Assembly: GCA_030685235.1 (NCBI GenBank)
Contig: MU839224.1
Location: 42,730 to 106,729 of the forward strand
DNA: 64,000 bases
Source: Copromyces sp. CBS 386.78
Taxonomy: Eukaryota; Ascomycota; Sordariomycetes; Sordariales; Sordariaceae
Direction: 5' to 3'
Shown here: positions 23,241-34,719 of the stretch, one piece after another
How positions within the stretch are numbered: position 1 is the stretch's first letter
Layout: each line of letters starts with the position of its first letter
Position numbers and translations under genes: made by a program
Notes under the pieces: generated by a model
What the model was told of the DNA's origin: nothing
The model's database searches: none
Seen by the model: only the letters and a program-made list of their open reading frames with translations

Positions 23241-25249
23241 TCACATCAGTCGCTTTCGCTTCCGGTCTTCGTCGCCTCGCGGATCCTCGTCCTCGTCGTC
23301 TCTTTCGGCAGTATCAGTTGGGTTCAAGATATGGGCCATGCTTCCTCTCCTTGTGGGCGGCGTCGAGTGATCTCTCACCGAGAGGTTCTTGTTATCACGG
23401 CCAGCCGAGTTCCAGGACCAATTTCCGAAGGTGTCTCCCCCACCGTTAGTGGAGAAGGAAGGAAGGGGTGGCGGCGACGCTGGCCGGGAACGGGGTTGCG
23501 AAGCAGATTGCAGAGAGTAGTGTGAAAACGAATCCCGGATACGTGCATCTTCGGACAACCCAGTACGATTTGGCGACGAAGGCCATTGCGAGGACGGGGG
23601 CCCAGAGAAGGTTGGAGGAGGGTTAGGAGGAGGAGGTTGGTTACCCTGCCAACTATGAGCACGGATATCGGCAGAGGTATGTCTCCTAGCCAAGCCCGGG
23701 TGTAGCTCAACGTTTGACAGCGGATGCGGAGGCGGAGGTGGCGGGTGCGGGCGGAGGGAAGATGGAGATGTTCCTGCCGAGTTGCCGCTGGTGGAGCCAT
23801 ACGGCCTACGGCCCGGGGTACTTATAGACAGGTTCGAAGGGACGGCAGGACGATAAGTGTTGTAACCCGATAGCCGAGGTGGTTGACCGGGAACCGTCAA
23901 GGTTGGGCCAGATCTCCGGGGGTCATCCTGGGGCATTTGCCGCGGTGATACCGGCGCGTTCTCCACATTCGAGAAGTAGGAACGGGTACTAGCAAAGACC
24001 GACTCATGAGGCTCATCTAGAGAGCGGAACACCTCCATCTGGCGCTGGACCTGCCCTTGCAAAGCCGATACTGGAAAGCATATTAGTGGTCGGCCACACA
24101 CAACCTTTCAGTAAAGAACTTACCATCATGGTGTATCGGGTTGTCAGGCGAAGGAGCGAGGGCAAGTACGGCGCGCGAAAGCTCATGGTTAAACTGGAGC
24201 AAGCGCGAGACCGTATCCATGATGGCCTGATGCTTGATATGCATAAACTGGGCGTTCTCCTCGTGCCGCTGAAGTCGGGTGCCGAGATCGTACAGAGTAT
24301 GCTCGATGCTGTTAAGCCGGGGATCTCCTCCTTGAACTTCCGGCATAGGAGGCATAGGCTCGGCCGGGGTGCCGGGCTGTGATGGCGGGGCCTTTTGGTT
24401 GCTGTTGTTGTATTCTCTATGTACCAGAGAATGCCGAGAAGCTCGACGTTTGATCTCCCTCAAGCTAACCAGATCTCCGCGCTTGAAGTTGCCGTTGCCG
24501 TGCTTGAACTCCCAAATGGTGGCGTCTGGAGCTCCGTGGTGGAAGACATCGCTCACTTTTCGCCGTGTTAGTGACTGTTGGTAACCAGCTGGCTCAAGAG
24601 ATTCCTTACCTTTGTGAAACCCATACATGTTAAGCTGGCGGACAAAGGATGAAATATTGGTATGTTTGAAATATTGGCTGCTGGCTGTTAGCGACCGATT
24701 CAGTCCCATGCTGGCGGTAAATCTCCCAACTTACGCCAAGACCTTGGAGAACTCTTGCGAGGGCTGCATAACAAAGCTCTCAGAGGTGGGCGACCATGAT
24801 ATCAGATGTTGTATCGACTTGTCCTCCAACATGTTGTATAGTTTATGGATGAAGGCCGTTTGAACAATCTTGGGCTGGTGAACCGCAGGGGCAGCGGCAG
24901 CCGGCGCTGGCATGATGATGTTGTCGGGGGACAGCTGATCGTTTGCACATGACAGTTGCGGCCGGCCATTGGGGGCTGCCTGGGCGTTCAACGCATCCTC
25001 GGCCGGGCTCTTGGGCGCCGGGAGGGGGTCCGGCTTGCTTGGAGCTGCCATGATAGCGTTATTGCTGTTGCTATTGCTGTTACTATTGCTGCTGGTGTTG
25101 CTGCTGCTGGGGGTGATATCCATCGGGTCGCCCGGGGGAGCCGACATTTGGATGGTTGGTGTGATGATCGGTAGATTTCTTCCACCCATTGAGTCTTCAG
25201 GCTTGTCGGCCAGGTGGTTTCTCGGTGCGCTTTCAGTTGCGGTAGCCAT
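23241..25249 (-). CDS. sfl1: HSF-domain transcription factor, Sfl1/HSF2 type (614 aa, four exons)
   Basis: Exons 25249-24735, 24677-24610, 24555-24124 and 24070-23241, with introns of 57, 54 and 53 nt. All have GTAAG donors and AG acceptors; intron 1 has a GCTAAC branch site. The joined frame gives an uninterrupted HSF DNA-binding domain at about residues 128-235 (FIHKLYNMLED, SWSPTSESFV, FSKVLAQYFKHTNISSFVRQ, LNMYGFHKVSDVF, WEFKHGNGNFKRGDL, LREIKRRASRH). The FKRG...REIKRRASRH end is typical of fungal Sfl1 rather than Hsf1. Then come a heptad-like region (about 265-320) for oligomerisation and a Pro/Ser-rich tail ending in KRKR. Sfl1 proteins repress flocculation, hyphal and stress genes. The start is the ATG at 25249; a GTG two codons upstream is not used. 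A TGCAG just before the ATG could end a 5'-UTR intron. Confidence 0.9.
25050..25110 (-). repeat. Coding microsatellite (Ser-Asn repeat) in the Sfl1-type gene
   Basis: Alternating Ser and Asn codons encode SSNSNSNSNSNN-like sequence near residues 50-64, before the DNA-binding domain. On the + strand it appears as ttgctgttgctattgctgtt repeats. Length variation between strains would be expected. Confidence 0.7.
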
Positions 25250-28200
25250 CTGCACTATACATGGGCAACGATCGTGTCAGTAAGCGCAACAGAGAGACAT
25301 GAGGTAGATTGAGGCAGATACAATATGTTCCATCCGATCCAGCACTCCGGATCGGACCTTGGACGACACATGGTAGAGGTGCTCCGTGCGGTGGAAGGAA
25401 AGCCGGCGATGGACCGGATGACAGACAGGCCGATATAGACGGCGGGCCTCGGACAACCTTGTCCGCATGTGATCCATTCCACCTCCATTGCGCATTGTTT
25501 GCGCAGCGAGGACCCCATACCGGATAAAACGTGGAGGGGGGAGATTAATTAGCCTACCTCATCGCGTGGCGCAAAAGAACCTGATAGATGGTTGCGCGTC
25601 AATCCGGTCAGGAAAGTCCCCCACCGTGTCGATGTGTAGGCTAGCTTCCTTGTGTATGCTTTGTTCGCGACGGCGGCTTGTTGGAGGTTCGAGGTTTGTG
25701 TCTCCTGCTACTTCCCGTTGCTCGTGGCCAGGACCCGCTTGAAGCGCTCTTTCAAAGTGGCAGCGGTTGGACCCTGTGCGAGTGACAAAGATGGGATGGG
25801 TGTTGCGACTGGTGACAGGTAGCCGGTAGGTAGCCTCGCATGCAAGTTGTAGACCCAAGCTGTCCCAGACAATGGGTTCTCGTTTCTGCGGCCGGGGGCG
25901 GTGGGCGGTGGGCGGTGGAGCGGTCGATTCGAGAGGCGTTGGTGGCAGACAATCAAGATGTCTGTCTGTCTGTCTATCTTGCTGCGGTGGGATTGAGCAA
26001 GCAACAGGGAGGAGGACGAGATGGGCGGACGGAGACGGAGGGGAACGGGAGATGGTCGGTTGGGTTAGAAACCTGGTGGAAGAAAGTGGACTTCTAGTCC
26101 TGGTCTCTCTGCTGGTCTGATGGTCGGCAGCACGGCCGGGGGGGCTAGTGAGTTGTTGTCGGGAGAGTGGAGCGAAAAGGCATTTGTTTTTTCTTTGGAG
26201 CGCTCCTCGTTCGCTGCCGGTCTCGGTGGCGCAACAAGGACGGAGAACGGAGACGACTCGGGGCTAAAAGTAACCGGTTGTCGACCTCGAAACGGGGGAC
26301 AATTGTGTGGAATCTACGAATCGATGTCCAAGAAGCGAAGTGGGCGGCGGTCTAGTGGAGGACCACGGAGGACTATTGGGAGGGCCAGAAAGGTGAATTG
26401 ATTGGTTGAGCGGCGGATGCTTGGTCAGTGGTCGATCCGGGGGAAGGATTTCCTAGTGTAGGCCAAGCACCACAAGGGAGACCTGACCACGACAATGGAA
26501 CGGCTGTCGACGGGACCTGACCTCTCTGTAATGGGTCAGCTTGGCCAAGTCACCAAACAACCTGGAAGCCCCCCCGTGGATATGGAGAGGCTACCTCTGG
26601 CAGGAAGCCGAAGAGACCACAGAGTGGTGGGAACGTGTACAAGCAGATGTAGAGTCTTGACAACGACGACATTGACAACGCCAACGGACACGAACCATGA
26701 TGGGGCAGACTGGAAGTTCGCATATAATTCCAGGGGCTGTTCCTTCGGGATTCGATGGATGGATGCAATAGACTCCAAATGGATGCACTGGCCGCTGTCG
26801 CATGGAGAATCAAACAAGCATCCACCAAGCCTATCTGCGTCTGCTTACATTGTATCCGCATTCGGTTTCATCCCAAGGAAACTGCATTCAGTGCGTGCAT
26901 GAGAAAGTGCAGCAGGAGAACCCAAGATTCCTTCCTTGCTCCTTGGACATCCCGCGTCTCCGTACAGTTGCCCTTGTAATGGAAGGAAGTCTTGTGCCAT
27001 TGGGGGCACAATACTTGGATGGTGCTTCACTAACAGAACTACTCACAAGTGGTAGTACTGACAAGTTAATGCAGTACCTCGCTTGTACCTTCCCAGCACA
27101 CAGATGCCGCACGCCAACGCTCAGGCCGTCCAGAAGACCCGGGAGTCTTGACTAAGGTACCTTAGGTTGCCGCCTCCCCTGCAGCATCTCTAACCTCAGG
27201 TACCCGGCCAAGGCGACAACACTTTTTCGCATTGAACTTGACCACCTTCCATTCCAGGCTGAGAGCCTTGTTATCCACACTTGGTCACGCCGCCGGCAAG
27301 CCAGCAGCTATTCGGCAGCCATCCTACCCGCAGTCCATACATGCTCCATACACTCGCCTCAGGAACATGCAGATTGGCAATAGAGTCCCTCTCTAATAAG
27401 CCCCTGATTCCGAACAAGGTGAAGGAAAAGGCAAGAAGGGAGCATCAAGTCAGGAACCCGGGGCACGGATCGAATGCACAGAGAAATGGAAATGGAAGAG
27501 GCGTTGAAACAGAACCAATCGCAGCCCAACCGCATAAACGGGCGGAATTCCGTTCGCCTGGCCCATCAGAGACATAACCAGAGACAGAAGAGACAGGACC
27601 TCACGGCCGAGGGGGAGATTGGGCATTGATAACTGAAGAACTAGCAGATCAAACGGTCCTGATGAACATGTTGATCAACACTCGATGAAATCGTGGGTCA
27701 GATCGGAGTTCAGAAAACAGCCACGCAGCGAGTTACATGAGTGGCACACAATTGGGATTGGCCCCAAGTAAGTATCAACTGCTGACACGATGTCGTCCTT
27801 CCACGTAAGTAAGCCATCGATCCCTTCCAGAGGCATATGTTCTTCTTCTGCACATACAAAAAGGACCGAAAAAAGAAGCTCTAGAAAATCTGGAACTTCT
27901 TCATGACCACGTTACAGTTGTATTTGTTTTGGTTCCCATCAAAAAGGAATGGGACCAAGAATGCATCTGACCCACGCAGGGCATGGAGTACCACCATATT
28001 TTACCGTACGACCGTAAACTTTCCTTGAACCACTTTCCGTCCGGCTTTGGCACACGGCTTCCATAACAGGTTCAGTTCCTGTCGTATGACTGCGTTACTC
28101 GCATTACATGGCGTTCGGCACGATGGACGAGGGCACCCAAACGGCGTTGCTTGCCCTCTTCATGCACCTCATTTGGGTAGGGCAGCGGATCGGATAGGGA

Positions 28201-29912
28201 CACGCGCTTGGCCAATCTTGGCTCGCTCTCGTGGCAGCCATTTCCGAGGACCATCATCTTGACCACCGTCGCGAAACATCCCGACACCCACTTGGCTGTC
28301 ATCATTCGGACAGACTTGCTCTTCTCCTTTTCACAGTGGAAAAACTGTCCGCATCTTTGGCCGCAGGCGTGCACGCACGACGCCAAATCTCCCGTTGTTA
28401 TGTGGCGGGTCTCAGTCTCTGAGAGCCCCCAAGACTCTCCGACTCACCAAGTTACACCACCAAGGTCTTTCGGGCATCTCCTGACAGTTCAGTTCAGCGC
28501 CCGTGGAGCATCAAGACGGGACAGAAAGAGGTAGGCGAATGACCACAACAAGGCTTTGGATACCTCTACTCTTCTCGTCAACGGAAAAAGGTCCGAAGCG
28601 TGACCCCCCACGACATAGCGTATGGAGATGACATACATACACCACCTGAATGTCAGTCGTCGGGACCATTGCTTGCTCTGGATGGACCCCAAAATGTTGG
28701 GGCTATCAACATGATTCCGACCCAATGCAGCCGCGGAAACCGGTTCAACATGCCGTTTCCTATCTCGATCTGCCTTTTCCTAGGAGTATTCCCGACCATA
28801 CCGTCTTCAACAAGGTTTGTGGTGTACCAGAAATGGAAGAGGCCGATATTGGATTCCGATATCGTACCCTACATTGCCGATCCACCCCCCATTTGGCACA
28901 CTCACTTGTTCTTCCCGTCTCCCGCAAAGGAAGGAGAACAAATGGGGACGCATTGCACTAACAATTTCCAGGGTTAAGCGACCTGAAACTGCAGTGCTGA
29001 CTTCCCAAACCGTCCATCTTTCAGCTTCTATTCATCCACGACTTCTCATCATCTCTTCATTCTTCAGCTTGCAACCTCTCGACATCGAGATCAAGTACTT
29101 GGTGCCCTCCAACATCATCGCCAAACGAAGATCCCGTCCATTCGGACGACGGGAGATTTCTTAGAGGTAGCCTGCCTATCTACCCTCCACAACAGTTTGA
29201 AGAGCACTAATCAGCCTTGCTAAAGTCGTCAGGGGCATGGACAATAAACCCCAGACCAACGCTCACTGGACTGACGGGAATTGATAACCGGGGCCGCTAT
29301 AAGTCGATCGTCAGGGCTATCGCCCCGGTATGATGGCGTGAGGGAGCTATCATAGGGCCCTTGGGCCCCAAGTGACCGCAAATGACCCCCTCATGATCGT
29401 CCTGTGGAACCTTGCCAAATCTCCGGGAATGTATGTCCACGGAGTAAATAGACTGACTGCATCGGGTGTCAAATCGCTGGGCAACTGTACCCGTTCATTT
29501 TTAATCCAAGGTGGTGTATGGACTTGGTTCAGATCCTCTTCATTTCCAGATGTATCTTATATGCAGCATATCTGCATGACTGCATCCACCTTAACTTTTC
29601 TTTCCGGAGGGCCGCTTCACGAGAACCTCCAAAGAAAGAATCAGCACCTCTGCTACTACAGTTCAATGCCAACACTTCCTTCAGCTTCTTTCCAGTGTCA
29701 GACACCATACACCCCAAGCAAGACACACCAAGACAACAAATTTATAGATGTAGCTAGGGCTACGCCCAAACAGACACCCGAGACGCATACATAATCACCC
29801 ACCTCACATTACTTACGTACGGTAGGTAGGTACGGCAAACAAAGGTCTGGAGATAGATATCCTTCTCTGTCTATCAAAATGGGACCCCACACTCTTCAGG
29901 CCCAAGCTCCCC

Positions 29913-29940
29913 GGTCCCAGGTCCCAGGTCCCAGGTTCCA
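29913..29940. repeat. 7-bp tandem repeat (GGTCCCA, four copies)
   Basis: GGTCCCA repeated about four times, the last copy with one change (GGTTCCA). Minisatellite within the gene-free region. Confidence 0.8.
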
Positions 29941-30239
29941 GATATTCCAGGATATCAGGACATCTATCTGTCATCTACAACGTACCCCTGAATGCCAATG
30001 CATGCATACCTTACATATCCCGTCATACTCATCATCTCTGTCTGGGTCTAGCACGGGCCGCCGCCCATCCTACCTCTATGCATGCCCTTACATACGCTTA
30101 CTTAAACATATGTAACACGGCGGGCGGCGTGCACGACAGCATCTACCTGCTTAGGTAGCTGCCCACCTACACCTACCTAGCTGCCCACCTACTTACTGTA
30201 AGTGTTGTACCTGGCAGCAGCAGGCCACACACAGACCAC

Positions 30240-30326
30240 ATACATACATACATACATACTACAGGCCTCGAACGCGTGTACATATGTATGTACGTATGTG
30301 TGTATGTATGTGTATGTATGTGTATG
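30240..30326. repeat. CATA and GTAT microsatellites
   Basis: CATA repeats at about 30240-30258 are followed about 30 bases later by GTAT/GTGTAT repeats to 30326. They are complementary and could fold into an imperfect hairpin. Confidence 0.8.
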
Positions 30327-31614
30327 CTTCGCGGGAGCTGCCGTAACACCTACCTACTTTTCTATGCTCAAAATTCGTCACCTCCCCCACGTCCCCGGGG
30401 CCACCAAGTCCCCAAGATCTTGCAAAAGTCCTTGTGGTCTGTGGATCATCATCTCAAAACACCCCCAAAGCGACGGCGATGGGGAACAATGGACTCGGAC
30501 TCGGACTCGGATGGAGCGAAGCGGTCTATGAGGATGAAAATGTACCGTAGTGTAGGTCCACGACCAGGACCAGGAAGCCCAGCCAGTGTGGTGTGGTCCT
30601 ATGCTATTCTGCGTATGTAGTTCGTGTATGTAGTTAGTGGAGTAGACCAATCGATCTTTCCACGGTTAAGGGGGTAGCGCTCTGAAGCTGTTCTGTTTCT
30701 TTGCTACGTAGACGTGTACAGGATGTATGTAGTGTATATAGTGTACTAGACTAGTTGCTATCTTGTTGACGACTACCTAGTGTCGGTATTGACCTTGAGG
30801 GCTGGATTTGTTCATTACTCGGCACTAGACGTGAACACACATTAGTTTTTGTTTGTTTTCTTTTTACAAGAAAAATCGAAATTAAATCATAGACTTGAAA
30901 TATGGACGGCTGTGGATGTCTCTGTTCTTTTGGCTTATCTGTTTTTTATTTTTTATTTTTCTTGATTTCTTTTAATTTCTTAAAAAAAAAAATTTCTTGT
31001 ATTTTTTGGCAATAACGGAAACGGTCAAAAACAGGTACTTACCCCTTTCCACTTGGACCTCGAAAATCCGACTAAATATTTCTTCAAAGACGCACAAAGA
31101 CTGTGGATGTTGTGGTACATACCCCTTCCCATGTGTTCGCATTTCTTTTTCTTGGTTTCGAGATCAACAACGAACGGGAAGAACTGGAGCGAAAATAAGA
31201 GCCCCTCCAGTTCATCCCTTCGCTGGTCCAGGCCGTCCGTCATATTGTCACATCACGCGACGTGGTTAGTGTACGTTGGGATGGGATGTGATAGGTCCCA
31301 TTTGCCATCGAGTAAATTATGGGACATTCAACCGTATAGTTTATTGGATGTACCTCTCACCTCGCCTTGAACTAACTAGCTGGTGTATTCGATTTCGACG
31401 GCATGATGGACAAGCAGAACAGGAGGTGGTATTTCCTCCATCTTCGTTATACACTAAAGCATTTCCACAAGCAGAATGGACTTTTCCAAACACTACTCCC
31501 ATCCCAAGACCTCACTGAAACAAGCAAAGCCGTAGCTCTAACAGCAATAGAAAAACAAGTGGAACATGGCCTCTCTCCAAGCACATCAAAGCCCTCCTAC
31601 CCTGGCTACAATCT

Positions 31615-34275
31615 CTAAGCAAAAGGATCCTCCTCCCCTTCACTCCCCCCGTCCACCCCACCAGCCACCCTCCTCTCCCCAACCTCCCTAATCTTCTCCC
31701 CCAATATCCTCCTCCCATACCTCTCCGCGACCTTACCCGCCGCCTCAATCATCCTCCCCGTGCGATCCTTCATAAGCTGCACCACCTCCAGCGCCCTCAT
31801 GCCCCTATCCTCGCCCTCGCGGCACTCAATCGCCAGCAGCTGCAGCAACGTCTTGTCGATATCGAGTTCCAGCCTGGCGAGCGTCGCACGCTGCGAGGCC
31901 GTGGAGCGCGAGCTTTCGAGCATGTCCGAGAGCTGCGCGGCGCGTAGGGAAGACAAAAGGAAGGATTGGGTTAGGGGGAGGGATTCCTTGGTTGTTAGGG
32001 GGTCGGTGGTGTTGTTGTTGTTTTCGGAGTCCGAGTCGGAGTCGTTGGCTTCTGATGCGGTGGAGTTGCCGTTGTCGGAGTCTTCTCCGTCGAGGTCCAT
32101 CAAATCACCACCACCATTACGCTGCTGCTTCTTTTTGGAGGACTTCTTCTTGGGCTTTGCGGAGGTGAGGGGTACGGCAAAGTCGAATTCGGAGAGCAAG
32201 GGGCGGGGGAAGTAGGGGTATTGGTCACCGCCTTTGAGGATGATGCAGTGGAATTTGTTGTCGGCGACGGCGATGGGGAAGTAGGATTCCTTTTTGCGGC
32301 CCGAGGCCAGGCGCAGGAGGAGACGGGTGTCGAGAAGGGGGACCCAGACGGCGCGGGAGGGACGGCGCCAGTGGAGGAGGGTGAGGAGCGTGCCGGTTGA
32401 GTCGTAGATGCAGGGGTCGCCATTGTCAGAGAAGAAGACGCTCTTCACCGTTGCGCCTTCAGGAAGGGCAACGGTGTCTTCGTTCTGAACAACTTCATCC
32501 CGCTTGATGTTCTCAATGGTATACAACAACCGCGACATACCATCCGCACCCACAGGCCCGTTGCCCATAGTCAGGACGTAGTCCCTCCAGCTAACGCATG
32601 TCACGATCGGCGTGCTCTTGGGCCTGTACACCCTTACGGGGATTCCGAAAAGGGTGTATATCCTGACATAGTTACCCGTCGTTGTGACGGTAATGTACGA
32701 ATCACTCAGCGACATGGCCAGCACCGCCTCGCCCTTGGGCAACTGTATGCGCCAATCATTCCTCTGCGTCCAGGTCTCGTGAGGTCGGTAAAAGACCACA
32801 GCTGGCGAGCCGTCATCTTTTGGTGGGCACGAGAAGAGGGAGCCCTTGTCGTTCAAGCAGGCTTTGTCATAGAGGAAAGTATCGGTGAAATGGAAGTCCC
32901 TGTGGAACTCGTGGTCGTAGAATTCGACGGTTACGGTGTTGTGGGAGTCTTGGTCAACCGTCCAGACGAAGCCGATCAGGTTCAAGCAGAGATATTTTCG
33001 GTTTCCGCGCCACGGGGTCGATCCGGGTTGGAAGGAGGGGTGGTGTTGTGGCTGGACAAAGTTGCCGCGCTTGGTGGGATGGCTCTCGTAGATGGCATCG
33101 TCTTCGGCTGGGCGCTTACGCCCCGCGTTAAGGGTATATCCTGCGCCGTCATCGTCCACCACAAAATCGTCGTCTGCGCCGTAGTTTTCGTCTAGTAGGT
33201 CATCAAGGTCGCCGTCTACGGAATCTCTGCGTGGGCGAGCGTCGGGCTTGGGGCCGCTAACTTCTAGACGGCGGGTGTTGTTGGACAGCTCGGTGAGAGG
33301 GTCGTGGATGAAGGGGGCGGGCTGTTTCGGTAGCCGGAGAAGAGAGGCGAACTGCTCTGGGACAAAGTCGGGGCTGATGTAAAGCTCTCCATCGGAGGTT
33401 GTGAATGAGGCAAGGTTCTGGGTTGGATGCCAGCAGATATCAGTAACATTGGGATATTCGTATCTTGCAATGACACTCTGGTCCTTGGCTGACCAGATTA
33501 GGAGCTTCTTGTCCCTGCCAGCCGAGGCGAGCATGGCACCGTTGGGCGACCAAGCCAGGGCCGTGATATCTCCATCATGGCCGTTCTTGAAGACCCGCTG
33601 CTTTTCCCAGTCGTTCTTGGAAATAACCTGGATGTCTCTTGTGGGAGTGGGCACGGCAAAGGCGCGGCCATCGGGGTGCCAGACTGCCCTTGACGAGGCC
33701 TCGGATTCTGTGTCCAGCCTGCCAATGACACCATCCACCTTTCGGATGAGCTCGGGGTGTTCGGCCGTGAGGGAGTAGATGTAGATGACGCCGTCGGTAC
33801 ACGATAGCGCAAGCAGGCTCCCCTTGGGATCGAAGGTCAGGTGTTTGGTCGGCTTTCCGTGTTCTTTGAGGGTGCGTAGTTGGGTGTTATCGTGGACTCC
33901 AACCAGTCTGACTGTAAGCTCGTCGCTGGCCACAGCACACCACTGATAGTCTGGGGATATGGCGACATCGCGAACTGGCAGAGAGGTTCGGAGGAGGAAC
34001 CGGTCGAAGGCGTTGGTGTCGAGGGAGTACAAGCTGACGGTACCGTCTTCGGAGCCGGCCACAAAGTAGTTGTTGCTCGTGGCAAGGGCAAGGTTCTGTT
34101 CCTGGCAATCGTCGATATTGGTGGGCTCGCCTTCGTAGCCCGTCTTGTAGAGCCTGGTGGTGTTGTTGGACCCGACCGTCACCAGTCTGGTGCCGTCGGG
34201 CGTGTAGGCGCAGTATGTCGCTCCCGGTGGATGGGCGGGTCGTGACCGCGGTCGAGATGCGATGAGGGTGGTCAT
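31615..34275 (-). CDS. ctf4: Ctf4/SepB/Mcl1 (WDHD1) replisome adaptor (886 aa)
   Basis: Single exon with an ATG at 34275. Residues about 10-310 are an N-terminal WD40 propeller (repeats ending in TRLYK, VSLYS, IYIYS, LLIWS). About 345-400 are an acidic linker. About 410-700 match the middle propeller that defines the family (Mcl1 middle domain), with RKYLCLNLIGFVWTVDQD near 426 and GNYVRIYTLFGIPVRVYRPK near 534. A Lys-rich then Asp/Ser/Asn-rich linker (about 708-765) leads to a helical C-terminal domain (about 770-860). Length and order agree with Aspergillus SepB, S. pombe Mcl1 and yeast Ctf4 (about 800-930 residues). In that family the protein trimerises and links the CMG helicase to DNA polymerase alpha/primase, and is needed for sister-chromatid cohesion. 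It diverges from the WD40 gene at 34720. Confidence 0.93.
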   Translation of the reverse strand: MTTLIASRPRSRPAHPPGATYCAYTPDGTRLVTVGSNNTTRLYKTGYEGEPTNIDDCQEQNLALATSNNYFVAGSEDGTVSLYSLDTNAFDRFLLRTSLPVRDVAISPDYQWCAVASDELTVRLVGVHDNTQLRTLKEHGKPTKHLTFDPKGSLLALSCTDGVIYIYSLTAEHPELIRKVDGVIGRLDTESEASSRAVWHPDGRAFAVPTPTRDIQVISKNDWEKQRVFKNGHDGDITALAWSPNGAMLASAGRDKKLLIWSAKDQSVIARYEYPNVTDICWHPTQNLASFTTSDGELYISPDFVPEQFASLLRLPKQPAPFIHDPLTELSNNTRRLEVSGPKPDARPRRDSVDGDLDDLLDENYGADDDFVVDDDGAGYTLNAGRKRPAEDDAIYESHPTKRGNFVQPQHHPSFQPGSTPWRGNRKYLCLNLIGFVWTVDQDSHNTVTVEFYDHEFHRDFHFTDTFLYDKACLNDKGSLFSCPPKDDGSPAVVFYRPHETWTQRNDWRIQLPKGEAVLAMSLSDSYITVTTTGNYVRIYTLFGIPVRVYRPKSTPIVTCVSWRDYVLTMGNGPVGADGMSRLLYTIENIKRDEVVQNEDTVALPEGATVKSVFFSDNGDPCIYDSTGTLLTLLHWRRPSRAVWVPLLDTRLLLRLASGRKKESYFPIAVADNKFHCIILKGGDQYPYFPRPLLSEFDFAVPLTSAKPKKKSSKKKQQRNGGGDLMDLDGEDSDNGNSTASEANDSDSDSENNNNTTDPLTTKESLPLTQSFLLSSLRAAQLSDMLESSRSTASQRATLARLELDIDKTLLQLLAIECREGEDRGMRALEVVQLMKDRTGRMIEAAGKVAERYGRRILGEKIREVGERRVAGGVDGGSEGEEDPFA

Positions 34276-34719
34276 GTTTGGTCGGTCTGTTTACTCTTTA
34301 GTCGCAAAGCATGAAAGGGGAAAAGAATGGTAATGTGGAAAGTTGTAAACGGCGTGTAAGTTACCTACCTAGGTACAAGATCGAAAGACGCGTCGAGCGC
34401 GTTTTCAATTTACAGCACGCGCTAACAACTCATCATGCCCCACCATGTCATCCCCCAGCGAGTGGGACCCACTCATTGAGCGCTGAACTCCCCCGCCAAA
34501 TGCTCAGCTTCTCCCGCTGCTGTATGGTAGTGTCACAAACTGTTAAGGATCGCCCGCTTGTCTATGCGTAGTCCTTGACAACACTCTAACACCACTCATC
34601 TCTAAACTTCCCTTGGGCCCCTTTTGTGTTGACCTTCGAATCATCTGCAAGTTCATCCACTCTAATCCTCAGGCGGTTACTTATCAGCCATCCTCCCAGT
34701 TAGCAGATCAGGCATCAAG
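34276..34719. promoter_or_regulatory. Divergent promoter of ctf4 (-) and WD40 gene (+)
   Basis: 444 bases separate the two start codons, so both promoters must be here. It contains TACCTACCTAGGTA, with the perfect palindrome TACCTAGGTA at 34366-34375. An ACGCGTCGAGCGCG segment lies near 34389. It includes ACGCGT, the recognition core of MBF-type cell-cycle factors, which would suit a replication gene. That functional link is inference. Confidence 0.6.

Larger units (their letters stand above)
25250..31614. other. 6.4-kb gene-free region upstream of the Sfl1-type gene
   Basis: Many short overlapping frames exist on both strands, none longer than about 140 codons, and none with a recognisable domain or consistent exon borders. 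Composition is normal (not RIP-mutated). It contains simple repeats (a CTGT run near 25965, a GGTCCCA run near 29915, CATA/GTAT runs at 30240-30326), the perfect palindrome CTAAGGTACCTTAG at 27152-27165, and TAGGTA/ACCTAC-rich stretches near 29820 and 30150-30200. It probably combines a long regulatory region and leader for the transcription factor with possible noncoding transcripts, but no RNA gene can be shown from sequence alone. Confidence 0.55.

Noticed and set aside
24956..25283. + strand frames with poly-Leu (LLLLLLLLL)
   Set aside because: Complement of the Ser/Asn repeat in the Sfl1-type gene; no independent support.
27281..27577. 98-codon + strand frame
   Set aside because: No domain and no splice evidence; isolated in the gene-free region.
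31760..34245. Several + strand frames over ctf4, up to 151 codons
   Set aside because: GC-rich antisense shadows of a clearly coding gene.
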